The notes under the pieces are model-generated. The model worked only from the letters and a program-made list of their open reading frames with translations, was not told the DNA's origin and made no database searches. Below are positions 45,279-53,944 of a stretch of 64,000 nucleotides of DNA, in pieces. Both the position numbers and the translations under genes were made by a program. Source of the stretch: Microbacterium rhizomatis (lineage in GTDB: Bacteria > Actinomycetota > Actinomycetes > Actinomycetales > Microbacteriaceae); assembly GCF_008710745.1 (NCBI RefSeq), contig NZ_VYSA01000003.1:1-64000 (forward strand), written 5' to 3'. Position 1 is the first letter of the stretch; every line of letters starts with the position of its first letter.

Positions 45279-45348
45279 CCTGCCGTGTCGTGCCGAACCC
45301 GCCCCTTCCTGACGTCAATTAGCGGCGGGCTGGGCACGACACGGCAGG
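45279..45348. repeat. Palindromic dispersed repeat, family B, copy 1
   Basis: A 70-bp imperfect palindrome with outer arms CCTGCCGTGTCGTGCC / GGGCACGACACGGCAGG and a core with CCCCTTCCTGACGTCA. Copies 2 and 3 are at 53945 and 55129. It fills the gap between tRNA-Leu and the GNAT gene. Confidence 0.85.
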
Positions 45349-45366
45349 CTCGAGCAAAAGGCGGGA

Positions 45367-45852
45367 TCACTCCAGGGTGGGGACGAGCGCGAACACGATC
45401 TCATCGACATCGCGGCCGAGCCCCGGGGCGAAGCTCACCTCGCGCCTCACCTCGGTGAAGCCCGACTTCGACAGCACCGCGACCGAACCGCCGTTGTGCG
45501 CTGCGGCCCGGGCGAAGAGAGGTCGCTCCGGCTCGTGCGACACGAGCAGATCGAGCGCGGCGGTGGCGACGCCCCGACCCCAGGCGTGGCGCGCGATCCA
45601 GTACGTCACTTCGCGGTCGCCGTCTACGGTGAACAGGCCCGCGGTACCGGCGAAGCCGCCGTCCTCGGTGACCACGAACATCCGCACTCCGGGGGTGGAT
45701 CGCTGACGCGCGAGCCACGCGTCGAATGCGGCGCGATCGTCCGGGTCGGATGCGGTGAACGCAGCCATGGCGACCGCCTCGGGGTCGCGCATCATCTCGA
45801 AGATCGCGTCGACGTCGTCATCGTCGAGGTCGCGCAGTGCGATGTGGCCCAC
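45367..45852 (-). CDS. GNAT family N-acetyltransferase
   Basis: A 161-aa acetyltransferase (RimJ-like GNAT). The acetyl-CoA loop is HAWGRGVATAALDLLV, preceded by the beta strand TYWIAR; the end of the fold reads SVAVLSKSGFTEVRREV. Such enzymes acetylate protein N-termini or small amines; the target is unknown. It converges on the tRNA-Leu unit. Confidence 0.85.
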   Translation of the reverse strand: MGHIALRDLDDDDVDAIFEMMRDPEAVAMAAFTASDPDDRAAFDAWLARQRSTPGVRMFVVTEDGGFAGTAGLFTVDGDREVTYWIARHAWGRGVATAALDLLVSHEPERPLFARAAAHNGGSVAVLSKSGFTEVRREVSFAPGLGRDVDEIVFALVPTLE

Positions 45853-45978
45853 ACCGCCACGTTACCCACACGGCAAGATCGGCAGAAGCACTCCATGGCA
45901 TCTGAGCCTCGCCGGCGAATCGATCTGTCAGTAGAGTTGGCGCCAGCTGCGTTCGCGTGGCCTATCCGGGGGGATCCG

Positions 45979-46021
45979 TCGACGCCCGGGCCTCAGAGCC
46001 TCGCTCGGGCCTGGGCGTCGA
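45979..46021. other. Hairpin in the GNAT-csp intergenic region
   Basis: TCGACGCCCGGGCC pairs with GGCCTGGGCGTCGA (one G-U) around a 15-nt loop, about 140 nt before the cold-shock gene. It could be a structured leader or an attenuator. The rest of 45853-46162 holds only a TTAGCGT-like -10 near 46105. Confidence 0.5.
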
Positions 46022-46162
46022 ATGGTTTGCGTGTCGGATGCCGCGATCGCCGTTGCAACGTTTGTGTCACCATCCGATCTCGGGGGTGAGTTCGCCCGGC
46101 GCGTTCGTTAGCGTGGGAAAATCCGCGCACGGGGCGCGGAAACCCCAGCAGAACGGCACGAA

Positions 46163-46369
46163 ATGAGTACCCAGGGCACTGTCAAGTGGTTCAACTCGGA
46201 GAAGGGCTTCGGCTTCATCGCACCCGATGACGGAGGCGCCGATGTGTTCGCGCACTACTCCGCCATCGCAGCGAGCGGCTACCGCTCCCTCGAAGAGAAC
46301 CAGCGCGTCGAGTTCGAGGTCGCGCAGGGCCCCAAGGGGCTCCAGGCCGAGAACATCCGTCCTCTCTGA
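46163..46369 (+). CDS. Cold-shock protein (CspA family)
   Basis: A 68-aa single cold-shock domain with both RNA-binding motifs: KGFGFIAP (RNP1) and DVFAHYS (RNP2); the start is [13 protein letters not shown]. It binds single-stranded RNA/DNA and melts mRNA structure. The leader is likely 55 nt or more, with no clear purine-rich ribosome site, common for csp genes. Confidence 0.95.
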   Translation: MSTQGTVKWFNSEKGFGFIAPDDGGADVFAHYSAIAASGYRSLEENQRVEFEVAQGPKGLQAENIRPL

Positions 46370-46403
46370 ATGACCGTCACGCTCTGACGAGCAGCTGACG
46401 AGG

Positions 46404-46438
46404 GGATGCGGCATCCGACCGGGTCGGATGCCGCATCC
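46404..46438. terminator. Bidirectional hairpin terminator
   Basis: 17-bp perfect arms, GGATGCGGCATCCGACC and its complement, around a single G, exactly in the gap between the convergent cold-shock and MprF-like genes. It probably stops transcription from both sides. Confidence 0.75.
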
Positions 46439-48547
46439 TCAGTCTTTCCCGCCGCCGCGCACGAGTTCGATCCCCGCGCCGGCGAATTGACGCAGCGTCG
46501 CGTCCGGGAGGAAGGCGCGCGTGAGCGCGGCCGCGATGCGAGTGAGGTCGCCCTCGTCGTGGAAGAGCAGATACATCGTCTCGAAGCGCGGGTTGAACTT
46601 CATCTTGAATTTGTGCAGGGACTGGAAGCCGTAGAGCGGTTCGAGGGAATCGGCGAGCTTGTCGCTCAGATCGGCGATCATGCCGGCTCCCGGCGGGTAG
46701 TCGTGCGCGAGAGGCGCGCCGGACAGCGACATGATCTGGGCGCCCTCCTCGGAGAAGAACCGCGCTGATGACCCGATGAGGAACTCCATCACCGGGCCGA
46801 ACCCCCCATCGCGTCGCCGCATCAGGTCGAGGGTCCAGCCGCGGACCTCTCCCTCGCCGCCGTAGACCGGCAGCCAAGAGAGGAAGCCGTCGATGTCGCC
46901 GGCGGGCGAGACGGCGATCGCGAGGCGCACCTCCGGGTCTTTCGCCTCGTCGAGCGAACCGAGGGTGAACCCCATCTCAGGGAGCCCCTTGTCGCCCACC
47001 CACATCTCGGAGATCGCCCGGATCTGCTGCTGGATGCCCCACGACTCCTTCTTCAGCTGGGTCATCCGGAACGTCATCTCTTCTCGCCCCGCTTTGTTCA
47101 TGGCGGTGCGCACCGAGTTCCATTGCTTGCCGGTGAAGGCCAGGCCAGGCAGATCGACGATCGTGTCGTCGGCCACGACGAGGCTGCGCCATGTGTCGGG
47201 AACTGCAGCTTTGGTGGCTTCGGATGCACTGAAGAAGCAGGGGATCAGGCCCGCGCGCTCGGCCATGTCGATGAACTCCCGGACCGACTCCGCGCGATGC
47301 TCCGCGGGCCCCAGTGGATCGGCGAGTGCCAGAGCCACCCCGGCGCGCCGCTGATAGACGACGAGCCCGTTCGTCGTGCGCGCGAAATTGTTGTCTCGCC
47401 ACGTGCTCATCCACGAGAGCGTGCCGCCGCCGTACTGGCGGATGTCGTCTTTCACCTCGTCGAGCGTCGGGGTTGCCGTCCGTCCGATCGTGGATCTGCG
47501 CCGTGCCTGGAACGCCCCGCGCACCCACACCAGATAGATGAAGATCAGGGTCCACAGCACCGCGGTGGCCAGCGGGACCGTCGGGTCGCCGTCGATCGTG
47601 AGCTCGATGTACTGGTGGTCCAGCAGCAGCATCGCGACGATCAGGAGTGCGCCGACCATCATGTTCACGAGCGAGAGCAGGATCGTGACGATCCACGCCC
47701 AGCGTCGCCCGCGGTTCAACCCCGTGGCGACGAGCAGGATCACGACCGTGTCGATCGCCACGTCGATCCACGAGCCGGATCCCGGAGCGGAGCTGCCGAA
47801 CGGACCGAACGTCGGGGTGAGGAACGTGAGGATCTGCACCGCTCCGAGAGCGAGGATCGCGATCGATGCCACAAGCCGCTGTTCGCGGATCGTCGTGCGC
47901 TGCACCCGCAGAGAGCGATCGACGGCCAGGACGCCCAGCGCTCCCAGGGCATGCTCGACATCCGCGAGGGCACCCCAGAAGAGCACCGCGACGAAGAGGA
48001 AAGCGAGAAACACCAGCCACGCGCGGGTGCGCCACGGCGCGACCAGCAGGCCGATGGCGGCAGCGATGCACGCCATCGCGCCACCGGACGGCCCGACGTC
48101 CGTCACGAGGGATTCGTACTGCGCCCACGGCCACGGCAGCATCGCGGCCAGCCAGAAGAACAGCGCGGCACCGAGCACGGCGAACAGCTGCCCGCCCGCG
48201 AAGTACAGGAGAGCGATCCGCGTGCCGCGGCGGAATTCGAGGTACCCCATTCCGACGAAGGCGCCGATGGTGAGCACATAGACCCACGGCAGATTGACGA
48301 AGAAGGTGCCGGTCACGACGGTCCACCACTGACCCTGCTGGAACGCGGGGAGTCCGTACGAGACGACGTCGAACAGCGGATCGTCTTCGAACGGCGACCA
48401 GAGCCCGCCCCAGATCACACCGGCGAGCAGCAGTGCGACGACCACCGCCAACGTGGCGGGGATGCGCCGCAGCACCTTCACGATCAGTGGTCGGCCGACC
48501 TGCGGCGAGGATGATGCGGTGGCGTCAGGAGCGGCGGCATCGGTCAT
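46439..48547 (-). CDS. MprF-like lysyltransferase (DUF2156) with rhomboid-like membrane half
   Basis: A 702-aa two-part protein. The C-terminal half (about 365-690) is a DUF2156/GNAT-fold domain like the aminoacyl-phosphatidylglycerol synthase of MprF, with TNGLVVYQRRAGVALALADP, KQWNSVRTAMNKA and a final GFQSLHKFKMKFNPRFE. The N-terminal half is a bundle of about ten helices; the first six resemble a rhomboid fold, with GPSGG (S154) and EHALGALG (H199). It probably transfers an amino acid to membrane lipid and changes surface charge. No lysyl-tRNA synthetase domain is fused. Confidence 0.8.
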   Translation of the reverse strand: MTDAAAPDATASSSPQVGRPLIVKVLRRIPATLAVVVALLLAGVIWGGLWSPFEDDPLFDVVSYGLPAFQQGQWWTVVTGTFFVNLPWVYVLTIGAFVGMGYLEFRRGTRIALLYFAGGQLFAVLGAALFFWLAAMLPWPWAQYESLVTDVGPSGGAMACIAAAIGLLVAPWRTRAWLVFLAFLFVAVLFWGALADVEHALGALGVLAVDRSLRVQRTTIREQRLVASIAILALGAVQILTFLTPTFGPFGSSAPGSGSWIDVAIDTVVILLVATGLNRGRRWAWIVTILLSLVNMMVGALLIVAMLLLDHQYIELTIDGDPTVPLATAVLWTLIFIYLVWVRGAFQARRRSTIGRTATPTLDEVKDDIRQYGGGTLSWMSTWRDNNFARTTNGLVVYQRRAGVALALADPLGPAEHRAESVREFIDMAERAGLIPCFFSASEATKAAVPDTWRSLVVADDTIVDLPGLAFTGKQWNSVRTAMNKAGREEMTFRMTQLKKESWGIQQQIRAISEMWVGDKGLPEMGFTLGSLDEAKDPEVRLAIAVSPAGDIDGFLSWLPVYGGEGEVRGWTLDLMRRRDGGFGPVMEFLIGSSARFFSEEGAQIMSLSGAPLAHDYPPGAGMIADLSDKLADSLEPLYGFQSLHKFKMKFNPRFETMYLLFHDEGDLTRIAAALTRAFLPDATLRQFAGAGIELVRGGGKD

Positions 48548-48613
48548 GGGGCCAGGGTACCGGCGGGTGGGCAGGGGAAGTCCAGCCCCGCGGATGCGCC
48601 GACGGAGTGCGAC

Positions 48614-49879
48614 TCAGATGCCGCCCCGCCTGTCGTAGTCGGCCAGGGCCTTCGCATCCTCGGCGTGCCGCATCGCGCGGCGTGCAGCATCCAGTGCCTC
48701 GACCGGATCCTGCGCGCGCCGCGCTGCGGCCAGGTCGTCCTGCGCCGCCGCGAGTCGTGCACGGGCGTCGGCGCCCGATCGGGCGTGTGCGGCAGCTCCC
48801 TCCGCGCGTGCGACGGCGCCGCGTGCGGCCGCGAGGGTTCCGGGCAGCGCCGTCCGCGCACCGCGCAGGCGCTGCTGCGCGGTGCGGGCGTCGCCGAGGG
48901 CGAGGTCGAGCCGGTCACGCAGGCGCGCGATGGCGTCGACCGTGCGCGTGGGGCGGCGCGCCGCATCCTTCTCGAGGGCTTCCAGCGCGTCCTGGATGCT
49001 GCGCACTTCGTCGCCGAGCCGGTCGGCGTCCGACGGCTCGAGCTGCTCGCGCGTCACCATCGCGTGCCGGACCGCGGCGCGCGCCGCATCGAACTCGGAC
49101 GGGAGGGCCTGGGCGGCCTGGGTCACGAGCCGGTGAGTCTCTTCGAGAGTGCGCGCGTCGGCCTGCGCCCGCCGGAGGGACCGCTCGGCGGCGGCGAGGT
49201 CGGGCAGCGCGCTGCGCGAAGGATCGGCCGCTGCGGCGGCGGCTGATTCGAGGAGGCGATCCGCCTCTTCGGCCTCGGCCGTGGCGTCTGCCGCCGCACG
49301 GGCCGCTTCTCGCCATTCGTCGTCGTCGAAACGCGAGGAGAGCTCGGCAACGAGCGCAGCGGGATCACCCATGCCCTCGCGGAGCCCGGCCAGCCGGGCG
49401 CGCGCCGAGGCCACCTGCTCTGCGGCCGAGACGTTCTGGGCCACCCAGTCGGAGTGCTCGGCGCGCGCCCGCGAGATCGTTGCGAACGCGGCATCCGTCT
49501 TCGACGTGATGCGTGCCGCCACCCTGCGGATCTCGCTCGGCGCCACCTCGGAACCGCTGATCGCGCGATACTCGACGAACGCGTCGTCGCGGATGTGCTG
49601 AGCCGTCATCCGCGCGCGGCGCAGTGATGTCGGCGCACCACCGCCGTACAGAGCTCCGGACAGTCCCGCCTCGAGCTCGAGCTCATCGACGGCGTCGTCC
49701 AGGCGCACGAGCGAGGTGCCGGCATGCGCCCGCGCGGTCTCGGCCGCTGCGCGGGCCTGCGGCGAGCGTCGGGAACGGCGGATCGCCCAGGCGATCGCAG
49801 CGATAGCGATCGCGGTGACGCCGAAGACGATCAGGGCAGGGATCGCCCAGCCGAGTATCGCCGCGACGATCTCGGGCAC
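48614..49879 (-). CDS. Coiled-coil membrane-anchored protein
   Basis: A 421-aa protein of unknown function. One N-terminal helix (IVAAILGWAIPALIVFGVTAI) and a basic stop (RRSRRS) are followed by nearly 390 residues of Ala/Arg/Glu-rich helix with heptad-like spacing and no enzyme motif. GTG start at 49879, 5 nt after the HAD stop, so the two are co-transcribed. A shape like that of surface or division scaffold proteins is inferred from composition only. Confidence 0.72.
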   Translation of the reverse strand: MPEIVAAILGWAIPALIVFGVTAIAIAAIAWAIRRSRRSPQARAAAETARAHAGTSLVRLDDAVDELELEAGLSGALYGGGAPTSLRRARMTAQHIRDDAFVEYRAISGSEVAPSEIRRVAARITSKTDAAFATISRARAEHSDWVAQNVSAAEQVASARARLAGLREGMGDPAALVAELSSRFDDDEWREAARAAADATAEAEEADRLLESAAAAAADPSRSALPDLAAAERSLRRAQADARTLEETHRLVTQAAQALPSEFDAARAAVRHAMVTREQLEPSDADRLGDEVRSIQDALEALEKDAARRPTRTVDAIARLRDRLDLALGDARTAQQRLRGARTALPGTLAAARGAVARAEGAAAHARSGADARARLAAAQDDLAAARRAQDPVEALDAARRAMRHAEDAKALADYDRRGGI

Positions 49880-49884
49880 TGTTC

Positions 49885-50682
49885 TCAGGCCCCGGTCTCG
49901 GTCGCGCTGACGGTCTGCGTCGCAGGGACGGTCTGCGTCGCAGGGACGGTCTGCGTCGCAGGGACGGTCTCGGCTGCAGGGACCGTATCGGCTGCGGGGA
50001 CCGTATCGGCTGCGGGGAGCAGGAGCAGGGCGCGCAGCTGCGCCACGTCGTCCACGACCGCCTGCGCTCCCTCCGATTCGTGTGGCCAGCTGAAGCCCCA
50101 CCGCACGAAGATCGAGGGGATGCCGTTGGCCGCGGCGCCGTCGACGTCGTGGTGACGGTCGCCGATGAGGACGGGGCGGCTGACGTCGATCCCTTCCGCC
50201 GCGAGACGGCGCAGCGCTTCCGCCACGATGTCGGCCTTGGCGCCGAGCGTGCGCTCGTCGGGGCTCGCGCCGACGATCGTCGCGAAGTCGTCGGTGAGGC
50301 CGAAATGCTCCATGAGGGCGCGGACCTGGACTTCGGGCTTGGAGCTCGCGGTGGCCTGCGGCACTCCGGCCGCGTGCAGCTCCGAGATGAGTTCACCGAC
50401 GCCCGGGTAGAGCTTGGCGCCGGTCGTGTAGCCGTCGCGTTTGCCGAGCTCGCGGTAGTAGCTGACGGCCTCCGTCGACTGATCGGGCGTCATGCCGAAC
50501 TGCTTCTGGAACGTCTCGAACATCGGTGGCCCGATCCAGTGGATCAGCTCCGCCCGCGTCACCTCGGGGCGGCCGTAGTGGCGGCTGGCGATCTGGAGGC
50601 GTCGCAGGATGCCGTCGGAGGCGTCGACGATGGTGCCATCGACGTCCCACAGGATGCAGGTCCAGGGCGATCGGTGTGGCAT
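49885..50682 (-). CDS. HAD-superfamily phosphatase with repeat tail
   Basis: A 265-aa hydrolase of the phosphoglycolate phosphatase-like HAD group. Nucleophile D13 and acid D15 are in WDVDGTIVD, motif II is ATASSKPEVQ, motif IV is LIGDRHHDVDGA, and a cap domain lies between. The normal fold ends near residue 222. The last 43 residues are repeats of P-A-(A/T)-(D/Q/E)-T-V, encoded by an 18-bp minisatellite. Substrate unknown. Confidence 0.88.
   Translation of the reverse strand: MPHRSPWTCILWDVDGTIVDASDGILRRLQIASRHYGRPEVTRAELIHWIGPPMFETFQKQFGMTPDQSTEAVSYYRELGKRDGYTTGAKLYPGVGELISELHAAGVPQATASSKPEVQVRALMEHFGLTDDFATIVGASPDERTLGAKADIVAEALRRLAAEGIDVSRPVLIGDRHHDVDGAAANGIPSIFVRWGFSWPHESEGAQAVVDDVAQLRALLLLPAADTVPAADTVPAAETVPATQTVPATQTVPATQTVSATETGA
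49893..50018. repeat. 18-bp tandem repeat, seven units
   Basis: Seven in-frame 18-bp units. Three are identical (49911-49964, CGGTCTGCGTCGCAGGGA) and two others are identical (49983-50018, CCGTATCGGCTGCGGGGA). They encode the C-terminal tail of the HAD protein. Confidence 0.95.
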
Positions 50683-50738
50683 GGTCCTACGCTACCCGCC
50701 CCCCGTCCCCGCCCCGCCCTCCCCCCGCCCCGCCTCCC

Positions 50739-50807
50739 GCGAGACCGGATGGGCGGTGCGAGACCGAGCGCATCTGTCCGGGTCTCGTGGCGCCTATCCG
50801 GTCTCGC
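50739..50807. repeat. Palindromic dispersed repeat, family A, copy 2
   Basis: Outer arms GCGAGACCGGAT / ATCCGGTCTCGC (the right arm with one extra base in between) and inner arms GGTGCGAGACC / GGTCTCGTGGC. It lies between the HAD start and the nucS stop and shares its four-arm structure with 29271-29340. Confidence 0.85.
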
Positions 50808-50831
50808 GGACTGGACAGGGGGGCGGGGGGG

Positions 50832-51527
50832 TTAGAAGAGGCGGCCGGCGCTCGAGTCGACGCCCTTCATCTCGTCGTAGTCGAGGGTGACGCAGCGGAT
50901 GCCGCGGTCCGTCGCCAGCACGCGGGCCTGGGGCTTGATCTCCTGTGCCGCGAACACGCCGGTCACCGGGGCGAGGTGCGGGTCGCGCCCGAGCAGCTCG
51001 AGGTAGCGCGTGAGCTGCTCGACCCCGTCGATGTCGCCCCGGCGCTTGACCTCGACGGCGATCGTGCCGCCCAGGGGGTTGCGCAGGAGAAGATCCACCG
51101 GTCCGATCGCCGTCGGGAACTCGCGGCGGACGAGCGTGAGGCCGTCGCCGATCACCTCGACCTGATCGGCGAGCAGGCGCTGCAGATCGGCCTCCACACC
51201 GTCCTTCACGAGCCCGGGATCGATCCCGAGCTCATGCGACGAGTCGTGCAGGATCTCGTGGATGTGCACGAGTAGCGAGTCGCCGGACTTGGCGTGCGTG
51301 ACACGCCACTGCTCGATCACCCCGTCGGCGATGCTGTCGGCATCCGGAGACTCGACTGCGAGCGTGCACGGGGGGCTCATCCAGTTGAGGGGCTTGTACG
51401 AACCGCCGTCCGAGTGCACGAGCAGGCTGCCGTCGGTCTTGTGCACGAGCAGGCGCGTGGCCAGGGGAAGGTGGGCGTTCAGTCGTCCGGCGTAGTCCAC
51501 GGAGCATCGGGCGATGACGAGGCGCAT
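50832..51527 (-). CDS. nucS: Mismatch-specific endonuclease NucS (EndoMS)
   Basis: A 231-aa nuclease that cuts both strands at mismatches, the MutS/MutL-independent mismatch repair of Actinobacteria. The C-terminal restriction-like domain has D145 (GPVDLLL), E159 and K161 (AVEVKRR) and Q171. The protein ends in AGRLF, a clamp-binding type tail expected to dock on DnaN. The N-terminal dimerisation domain is complete. Confidence 0.95.
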   Translation of the reverse strand: MRLVIARCSVDYAGRLNAHLPLATRLLVHKTDGSLLVHSDGGSYKPLNWMSPPCTLAVESPDADSIADGVIEQWRVTHAKSGDSLLVHIHEILHDSSHELGIDPGLVKDGVEADLQRLLADQVEVIGDGLTLVRREFPTAIGPVDLLLRNPLGGTIAVEVKRRGDIDGVEQLTRYLELLGRDPHLAPVTGVFAAQEIKPQARVLATDRGIRCVTLDYDEMKGVDSSAGRLF

Positions 51528-51558
51528 CCGATGAGCCTAGTCCGACGTGCCGTGCGCG

Positions 51559-52800
51559 TCAGTGATGCGGGCCCTTGTGCCCGGCGCCGACCTCCGAGCC
51601 GGCGATCGGCTTGGCGGCGCCGGAGGCGAGTCCGGATGCCACGATCAGCGCCACGAGGATGTACAGCGTGTTCAGCAGGCCGATGTGCTCGCTGATGACT
51701 CCGAGCAGCGGCGGCCCGGCGAGGAACGCGATGTACCCGATCGTGGCGGCCGCGCTCACGCGCGCGGCGGCCTTGGCGGGGTCATCGGCCGAAGCCGACA
51801 TCCCGAGCGGGAAGCCGAGGGAGACTCCGGCGCCCCACAGGGCGGCTCCGACGAAGATCAGCGGGATGCTCGGGGCCAGGATGAACAGCAGGAGCCCGAC
51901 CGTGGCGGTCACGGCGAGCACCCGGAGCGTCGCGACACGGCCGAAGCGGTCGACGAGCGGGCCGCCGAAGACGCGCACGACCGTCATCGATACGGAGAAC
52001 ACCGCAAGGCCTGCGGCGCCGAGCGCAGCATCCGCTCCATGTCCTTCGACCACGCCTAGGGCGAGCCAGTCGTTCGCGCCGCCCTCGGCGAACGCCATGC
52101 CGAGCATGATGACGCCGAGCGCATACGTACGGGGCTCTCGCCAGGCCGAGAGCGAGACGGACAGGCGATCGCGCCAGCCCGCCTTCTCAGCGGGTTCCGC
52201 GACGTCCATGGTCGCCTCGCGGGCCGGCACGTTCGCGATGCTCACGACGCCGACCACGACGATGAGCACGGCGATCACGGTGAGGTGCGTGATGATGTTC
52301 AACCCCGCCCAGATCGCGAGCACGCCGAGGGCCGCGCCGATCACCGTGCCGAAGCTGAAGAAGGCGTGGAAGAGCGGCAGGATCGTCTTGTTCCACTGCT
52401 TCTCGATCGCCGCGCCCTCGACGTTCATGATGACGTCGCACACGCCGTTGCCGAAGCCCCACAGGGTCAGGCCCACGATCACGACGCCGTACGATCCGAA
52501 CACGTCGGCGCCGACGCCGATCACGGCGATGCCCAGCGCGAACAGGACGATGGCCCCCAGCATCCCGTTCCGCGCTCCGAACCGCGCGAGGATGACCGAT
52601 GCCAGCGTCACGCCGATGATCGAGGCGACACCGCCGACGAAGAGCATGAGGCCCAGCTGGGCGCGGTCGACGTCGACGGCGACCTTGATGTCGGGCACGC
52701 GGGCGGCCCAGGTCGAGATGCTCAGACCACTCGCGAGGAAGATCGCGAAGACCGCCGCGCGCCAACGCACGAGCTGGGGGCGGGTGAGCACTGCGTCCAT
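51559..52800 (-). CDS. MFS transporter (YbjJ-like)
   Basis: A 413-aa 12-helix major facilitator. The first helix begins after a basic N-terminus (LVRWRAAVFAIFLASGLSIS) and the helix 2-3 loop LARFGARNG resembles the MFS signature. Its substrate cannot be predicted. It is divergent from a LacI regulator with a 61-bp gap holding two palindromes, so it is the likely regulated gene. Confidence 0.87.
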   Translation of the reverse strand: MDAVLTRPQLVRWRAAVFAIFLASGLSISTWAARVPDIKVAVDVDRAQLGLMLFVGGVASIIGVTLASVILARFGARNGMLGAIVLFALGIAVIGVGADVFGSYGVVIVGLTLWGFGNGVCDVIMNVEGAAIEKQWNKTILPLFHAFFSFGTVIGAALGVLAIWAGLNIITHLTVIAVLIVVVGVVSIANVPAREATMDVAEPAEKAGWRDRLSVSLSAWREPRTYALGVIMLGMAFAEGGANDWLALGVVEGHGADAALGAAGLAVFSVSMTVVRVFGGPLVDRFGRVATLRVLAVTATVGLLLFILAPSIPLIFVGAALWGAGVSLGFPLGMSASADDPAKAAARVSAAATIGYIAFLAGPPLLGVISEHIGLLNTLYILVALIVASGLASGAAKPIAGSEVGAGHKGPHH

Positions 52801-52813
52801 GGCGACAGCCTAC

Positions 52814-52825
52814 CGAATCGATTCG
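52814..52825. promoter_or_regulatory. Candidate LacI operator 1
   Basis: CGAATCGATTCG, a perfect 12-bp even-centred palindrome 14 nt upstream of the MFS start, in the shared MFS/LacI gap. Confidence 0.5.
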
Positions 52826-52827
52826 AC

Positions 52828-52842
52828 GGCGTGAAACACGCC
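52828..52842. promoter_or_regulatory. Candidate LacI operator 2
   Basis: GGCGTGAAACACGCC, perfect 6-bp arms around AAA, directly upstream of the TACGAT -10 (52847-52852) of the regulator gene. Confidence 0.5.
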
Positions 52843-52861
52843 AAGGTACGATCGATCGGAC

Positions 52862-53926
52862 ATGAGCACGCACCGGGCAACCATCACGGACGTCGCACGC
52901 GCGGCGTGCGTCTCTCCGTCGACCGCCTCGGTGGTCTTCAGCGGTAAGACGCCCGTGTCGGATGCCACGCGCCGCCGCGTGCTCGACGCCGCGGCCGCGC
53001 TCGGCTACACCGGGCCCGACCCGCGCGCGGCGTCGCTGCGACGAGGGCGTTCCGGCATCGTGGGGGTCGTGTTCGAGGAGCACCTGGGCGCCGCGTTCCT
53101 CGACCCGGTCAAGACGCTCATGATGGACGGCCTGGCCGACGGCGTCGCGCCGCTCGGGGCGGGGCTCCTCCTCCTGCGCGACCACGTCGGGTCAGCCGAC
53201 CGGCCGCTCGGCACCGAGCCGACCCTGACGACCGCACCGCTGGACGCCGCCGTGCTCATCGGCTGCAGCGGCACCCTCCGGGAATCGCTCGACGTCGTGA
53301 AGGCCCGAGGCATCCCGGTCGTCGTGATCGAGGGCGATGCCGGTGAGGGGGTGCCGCAGATCCGGCTCGACAATCGCGAGGCGCAGCGCCAGGCCGCCAG
53401 CCACCTGCGCTCACTCGGCCACACGCGGGTCGCGATCGTGACCCTGCCGCTCGACAACGCCCGCGAGCGCGGCTGGATGACGCCCGAGCGCGAGGCGGCG
53501 ATCGTGGTCGACGTGACCCGTCACCGACTCGAAGGCGCACGGGACGTGTTCCCGGATGCTCCCGCCTACGTCTCGGCGGGGAGCTTCATCGACGAGGGGC
53601 ACGCCGCCGGGCGCCTCTTGTTCGCCGGCGAGGACCGCCCCACCGCCGTGATCGCGCAGAGCGACCTGCTCGCGGCCGGTGTGATCCGCGCCGCCGAGGA
53701 GGCGGGTCTCAGGGTGCCCGACGACGTGAGCGTCACCGGGTTCGACGGCATCGTCGTGGACGGGCTGTCGCCGTACGAGCTCACGACCCTGGTGCAGCCG
53801 GCGACCGAGAAGGGACGTGCCGCCGGGCAGGCGGTCGCCGCGATGCTGGACGGACGGGATGCCGCATCCCTCCGTTTCACGTGCGTCTTCCGCGAGGGCA
53901 ACACCGCAGGCCCCGTCCCGTCCTAG
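52862..53926 (+). CDS. LacI-family transcriptional regulator
   Basis: A 354-aa regulator. The N-terminal HTH and hinge helix are TITDVARAACVSPSTASVVF and a following RRRVLDAAAALGYT; a periplasmic-binding-protein-like sensor (about 65-345) ends with DDVSVTGFDGI. The ATG lies 9 nt after a TACGAT -10, suggesting a leaderless mRNA. It probably controls the divergent MFS gene and itself; the effector is unknown. Confidence 0.93.
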   Translation: MSTHRATITDVARAACVSPSTASVVFSGKTPVSDATRRRVLDAAAALGYTGPDPRAASLRRGRSGIVGVVFEEHLGAAFLDPVKTLMMDGLADGVAPLGAGLLLLRDHVGSADRPLGTEPTLTTAPLDAAVLIGCSGTLRESLDVVKARGIPVVVIEGDAGEGVPQIRLDNREAQRQAASHLRSLGHTRVAIVTLPLDNARERGWMTPEREAAIVVDVTRHRLEGARDVFPDAPAYVSAGSFIDEGHAAGRLLFAGEDRPTAVIAQSDLLAAGVIRAAEEAGLRVPDDVSVTGFDGIVVDGLSPYELTTLVQPATEKGRAAGQAVAAMLDGRDAASLRFTCVFREGNTAGPVPS

Positions 53927-53944
53927 CCCCCCCGCCCCCCCGCC

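Noticed and set aside
49893..50018. CRISPR array
   Set aside because: The tandem 18-bp units have no spacers and keep a reading frame; it is a coding minisatellite.
53873..53888. CGTTTCACGTGCGTCT inside the lacI-family gene as a seventh parS
   Set aside because: Only the left half and centre match; the right half has several mismatches and it is 37 kb from the cluster.
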